From NCBI GenBank assembly GCA_025352915.1, contig JANXSA010000479.1, forward strand, positions 1 through 7,595: a stretch of 7,595 nucleotides of DNA. The letters run 5' to 3'. The notes below the pieces were generated by a model. The model was given only the letters and a program-made list of their open reading frames with translations, was not told the DNA's origin and made no database searches. The position numbers and the translations under genes are program-made. Shown here piece after piece: positions 4,755 through 7,595 of this stretch (positions are counted from its first letter, which is position 1; each line of letters opens with the position of its first letter). The DNA comes from Rhodospirillales bacterium. GTDB lineage: Bacteria; Pseudomonadota; Alphaproteobacteria; Acetobacterales; Acetobacteraceae.

Positions 4755-7122
4755 ATGTTTTGGGCTAAGGCGCAGCCGACAATTCATGGCGACACGGAAG
4801 CTCATCCACTCGTTGCCCACGCGCTCGATGTCGCAGCGGTTGCCACGACTCTGGACCTGAATGTCGGCATGGGAATGGAGGCAAGCACCCTGCGTTTTTT
4901 GGTGGCGCTGCACGATATCGGGAAGCTCTCGCGCCCGTCCTAGGCCAAGGTTCCAGCACTGTGGCCGTCGGTCCTGGGTCCCTATCCCGTCGCGCGCCCG
5001 CCGCCGGCAGGGCCACGCCACGATGCGGTCGGGTTTCTGTTGCTCCGTGACATTGTGGACGAGATGCTCGCTCCCGTGTTGCCGAGTGGCACTGGGTGGC
5101 GACCGAGCCAGCGTGCGCAGCTGTTCGCCGCACTGGCTGGCCACCATGGCCGACCGCCGCCCGACCAGGGCCTTGCCCTGGGCAACGATGTGGTCTGTGA
5201 CACATGTCGGGTCGCGGCACGCGACTTCGTGACCGCGATGGCCTAGCTGTTCCAACCTGCGCCGTTTGCCCGCCCGTCCGATCCTCGCGACGTGATCCGT
5301 CTGGCATGGCGGCTCGCCGGGCTGACGACCTTGGCCGATTGGGTCGGCTCGCAGCAGTCCTGGTTTCCCTATGCGACCGCCGCCGCTGTCGCCGACATCG
5401 CATCGTACTGGCACGACCATGCTCTGCCGCAGGCCGCGCATGCGGTGCAGCAGGCGGGTCTCGCACCAGTGCCTCCGTCGAAGTGGCGCGGCCTGCGCGG
5501 CCTGTTTCCGTCAATTGAGAAATCCTCGCCGGTACAGGCATGGGCCGAGCAGGTTGCCCTGCCTGGCGGCCCGGTCCTGGCGGTGATCGAGGACGTGACC
5601 GGCAGCGGCAAGACCGAAGCTGCGGTGACACTGGCGCATCGGCTGATCGCCGACGGCCGCGCGCAGGGGATCTTTGTGGCGCTGCCGACGATGGCGACGG
5701 CCAATGCGATGTTCGGCCGGCTATCAGGCGCCTACCGTGGATTGTTCGATGCAGGTGCAGATCCGTCGCTGGCCTTGGCGCACGGGTGCGCCGATCTCGA
5801 CCCGCGATTCAGGGCGGCGATGGACGCGGGAGCACCCGCGCAACCCAGGCACTCCCCCAGCGACCCCGCCGACGAAACGGCGGAGGCGCATTGCGCCGCC
5901 TGGCTCGCCGAGGACCGCCGGCGCGCCTTGCTCGCACAGGTCGGCGTTGGCACGTTGGACCAGGCGCTGCTGGCTGCGCTGCCGGTGCGCCATGCCCCGC
6001 TGCGGCTGTGGGGGCTGGCGGGCAAGGTGCTGGTGATCGACGAGGCGCACGCCTTTGACGCCTACATGCAGCGCGAGATGGTTGCCCTGTTGCGCTTCCA
6101 GGCAGCCCTTGGCGGTTCCGCCATTCTGCTGTCGGCCACACTGCCAAAGGCGTTGCGGGCGACGTTGGTCGGGGCGTTCCGTGAGGGGCTCGGCGCGGGG
6201 CCGGCCACGTTGGTTGAGACGGGCTATCCGCTGGCAACACTCGTCGGCGCCGAAGCCGTCAGCGAGACACCATGCGACGTGCGCACGGGGCTGGCGCGTC
6301 GCGTCGCGGTGACACGGCTCGATGACGACGGGGCCGCCATCGAGCGCATCGTCGCCGCGGAGCAGGCGGGGGCCGCGGTCGCCTGGGTGCGCAACACCGT
6401 GGATGATGCGATCGCCGCCGCCGCCGCCCTGCGCGCACGCGGCGTGGACGCCCTGCTGTTCCACGCCCGTTTCGCCATGGCCGACCGGTTGCGTATCGAG
6501 GCAGAGGTCATGCGCCGCTTCGGCCATGCCGACACATCCGATCGGGCCGGCGTGCTGGTGGCAACCCAGGTGATCGAGCAGAGCCTGGATCTGGATTTCG
6601 ACCTGCTCTGCACCGATCTCGCCCGCGCCGCCGCCGAGGCCGAGGGCAAACGGATGGGTCAACAGGGCATCGCCGAGCAGAATACGCTGGAAGTCTGGGC
6701 CGGCTATAGCGCCTCGCAAGGTCTGTGGGATACCGACCTGCGCACGCCCACCCGGCTGGAGGACCAGCCGCAGGTGACGCTGCGGCTCGCGGTGCTGCGC
6801 GACGGCAAGGTCGTGCCCTATGCGGACGACCCCGACCCGCGGCGCGCCTGGGCGCTGTCGGAGGTGCGGATTGCCCGCCACCGGATTGCGTCCTGCCCCC
6901 CCGCCGCCCGGGCTGGAGGCAGCGGTCGCGGCGGCACAGGAGCAGTGGGGGCGGTGGGAGCGCGAGGCGGACTCGGTGCATTGTGCCGTGCTGGAGGAAG
7001 CTTCAGGTGCGGCACGAATCAATGGGCTCGAAGGCAACGGAAATCCGGCTGCTCTGTCGTACAGTCCCCGTCTTGGATTGAGTGCGGCGGAAATCGGAAA
7101 CAGCGACAACGATCTGGCTTAA
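4755..7122 (+). pseudogene. cas3: cas3 (type I-E nuclease-helicase), broken by stops, a deletion and a frameshift
   Basis: Cas3 is recruited by Cascade and degrades target DNA with an HD nuclease and an SF2 helicase. One frame from the ATG at 4755 (MFWAKAQPTIHG) shows the HD residues HPLVAH (4803-4820), ALHDIGK (HD at 4911-4916), RHDAVG (His 5019) and GHHGRPP (5142-5147). The helicase has VTGSGKT (5595-5615), DEAH (6039-6050), SAT (6132-6140) and VATQVIEQSLDLDFDL (motif V). Four lesions are visible. TAG at 4941 replaces the Gln of the usual RPFQAK. TAG at 5244 follows VTAMA. Motif VI (QRAGRxxR) and the segment after it are missing between CTDLA and RAAAEAEG (6621-6635). A seventh C in 6896-6902 shifts the frame; the family C-terminus (PPPPGLEAAV to YSPRLGLS) continues in the +1 frame to the TAA at 7122. 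The first stop alone leaves about 62 residues. cse1 follows 51 bp later. Confidence 0.9.
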
Positions 7123-7193
7123 CCTGCGACGTGTTGCACATGATGCCCCGCGTGACGCCTGAAGTGAGGGTGCATGCTGAACCTGCTGAATGA
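5292..7193 (+). CDS. Longest uninterrupted reading segment of the broken cas3 (helicase part)
   Basis: A GTG at 5292, 45 bases after the second amber codon, opens an uninterrupted 633-codon segment that automatic annotation would probably report as a Cas3 helicase. It carries helicase motifs I, II (DEAH), III (SAT) and V and the C-terminal piece PTRLEDQPQVTLRLAVLRDG, but no HD nuclease and no motif VI. After residue about 536 the sequence is out of frame (Gly/Ala/Arg-rich, ending HAEPAE) and overlaps the first 20 bases of cse1. No ribosome binding site supports the GTG. It is part of the pseudogene described for 4755-7122 and is listed separately only because a truncated product is formally possible. 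Without motif VI, ATP hydrolysis coupling is not expected. Confidence 0.35.
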   Translation: MIRLAWRLAGLTTLADWVGSQQSWFPYATAAAVADIASYWHDHALPQAAHAVQQAGLAPVPPSKWRGLRGLFPSIEKSSPVQAWAEQVALPGGPVLAVIEDVTGSGKTEAAVTLAHRLIADGRAQGIFVALPTMATANAMFGRLSGAYRGLFDAGADPSLALAHGCADLDPRFRAAMDAGAPAQPRHSPSDPADETAEAHCAAWLAEDRRRALLAQVGVGTLDQALLAALPVRHAPLRLWGLAGKVLVIDEAHAFDAYMQREMVALLRFQAALGGSAILLSATLPKALRATLVGAFREGLGAGPATLVETGYPLATLVGAEAVSETPCDVRTGLARRVAVTRLDDDGAAIERIVAAEQAGAAVAWVRNTVDDAIAAAAALRARGVDALLFHARFAMADRLRIEAEVMRRFGHADTSDRAGVLVATQVIEQSLDLDFDLLCTDLARAAAEAEGKRMGQQGIAEQNTLEVWAGYSASQGLWDTDLRTPTRLEDQPQVTLRLAVLRDGKVVPYADDPDPRRAWALSEVRIARHRIASCPPAARAGGSGRGGTGAVGAVGARGGLGALCRAGGSFRCGTNQWARRQRKSGCSVVQSPSWIECGGNRKQRQRSGLTCDVLHMMPRVTPEVRVHAEPAE

Positions 7194-7595
7194 TGTCTGG
7201 CTGCCCGTCCGTCGCCAGAAATCGGGTCGTTGCGCGATTCGGCCGGCGCAATTGTGCGAGTTGCTTGATGATGACCCCGTCATCGCCATCGACTGGCCGC
7301 GGCCGGATTTCCGCGTGGCGACCATGGAGTTCCTGATCGGCCTGCTCGCCACCGCCTGCCCGCCCGAGACGGACGACGCGTGGTTTGGTCAGTGGCAGTC
7401 GCCACCAACGCCCGAGTCGCTCGATGCGGTCTTCGCGCCCCTTGCCTATGCCTTCGTGCTCGATGGCGACGGGCCGCGGTTCCTGCAAGACCACGACGAC
7501 CTCGCCTCGGGCGCCGAACCGGTGGGGCGGCTGCTGATCGAAACACCGGGCGAGTCTACCGAGGGCAAGAACACCGACCTGCTGGTGCACCGTGG
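7174..7595 (+). CDS. casA: Cse1 (CasA), large subunit of type I-E Cascade, partial at the right edge
   Basis: Cse1/CasA is the large subunit of the type I-E Cascade complex. It recognises the PAM, stabilises the R-loop and recruits Cas3. The visible 140 residues begin MLNLLNDVWLPVRRQKSGRC and show the family's N-terminal hallmarks in order: NLLNDVWLPVR, WPRPDFRVATMEFLIGLLAT, WQSPPTPESLDAVFAPLAYA, DGDGPRFLQD, LLIETPGEST and KNTDLLVHR. Full members have about 500-560 residues, so roughly the first quarter is present. No stop or frameshift appears in this part, in contrast to cas3 next door. A GAGGG three bases before the ATG gives only modest ribosome binding support; the alignment of the N-terminus fixes the start. 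The gene is normally followed by cse2, cas7, cas5, cas6, cas1 and cas2, all outside the window. Confidence 0.9.
   Translation, partial: MLNLLNDVWLPVRRQKSGRCAIRPAQLCELLDDDPVIAIDWPRPDFRVATMEFLIGLLATACPPETDDAWFGQWQSPPTPESLDAVFAPLAYAFVLDGDGPRFLQDHDDLASGAEPVGRLLIETPGESTEGKNTDLLVHR

Noticed and set aside
3867..5441. Long minus-strand open frame of 524 codons
   Set aside because: It is antisense to the recombinase, its partner gene and cas3, all with recognised motifs on the plus strand. It is an artefact of high GC.
5724..7109. Long minus-strand open frame of 461 codons
   Set aside because: It is entirely antisense to the cas3 helicase motifs; composition and lack of motifs indicate a shadow.

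Overview
The window is GC-rich. Its gene families and codon choice fit an alphaproteobacterium, perhaps Rhodospirillales or Acetobacteraceae; that placement is inference, since no rRNA or housekeeping gene is present. The whole stretch looks like accessory DNA: a patchwork of decayed mobile and phage fragments, one toxin-antitoxin pair, a few small orphan genes, and the start of a type I-E CRISPR-cas operon at the right edge.

Left part (1-2490). A minus-strand ISAs1-type transposase remnant has lost two internal blocks. Its probable terminal repeat lies near 399-426. A 21-bp palindrome (450-470) and a short phage-like minus-strand fragment (515-688) follow. A complete hicA-hicB module sits at 764-1356. 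Behind it are a minus-strand protein fragment (about 1368-1562), a small intact orphan gene with a strong ribosome binding site (1610-1852), a frameshifted second copy of that gene (1894-2017), and a minus-strand orphan gene (2042-2368).

Middle part (2490-4620). A protein with two cold-shock domains (2493-3233) is followed by a large serine recombinase that has lost its catalytic domain. The recombinase is translationally coupled through ATGA to a small putative DNA-binding partner gene (4245-4619).

Right part (4755-7595). cas3 of a type I-E system is readable in one frame over almost its full length but is broken in four ways: two in-frame amber codons in or just after the HD nuclease domain (4941 and 5244), an in-frame deletion that removes helicase motif VI (near 6621-6635), and a frameshift in a run of seven C (6896-6902). 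The next gene, cse1 (casA), begins at 7174 and is open and well conserved up to the window edge. The locus may therefore have an inactive Cas3 next to a Cascade that, as far as visible, is not yet broken. No CRISPR array is in the window. I see no convincing new defence system. The most informative features are the pattern of cas3 decay and the paralogous orphan pair at 1610-2017.
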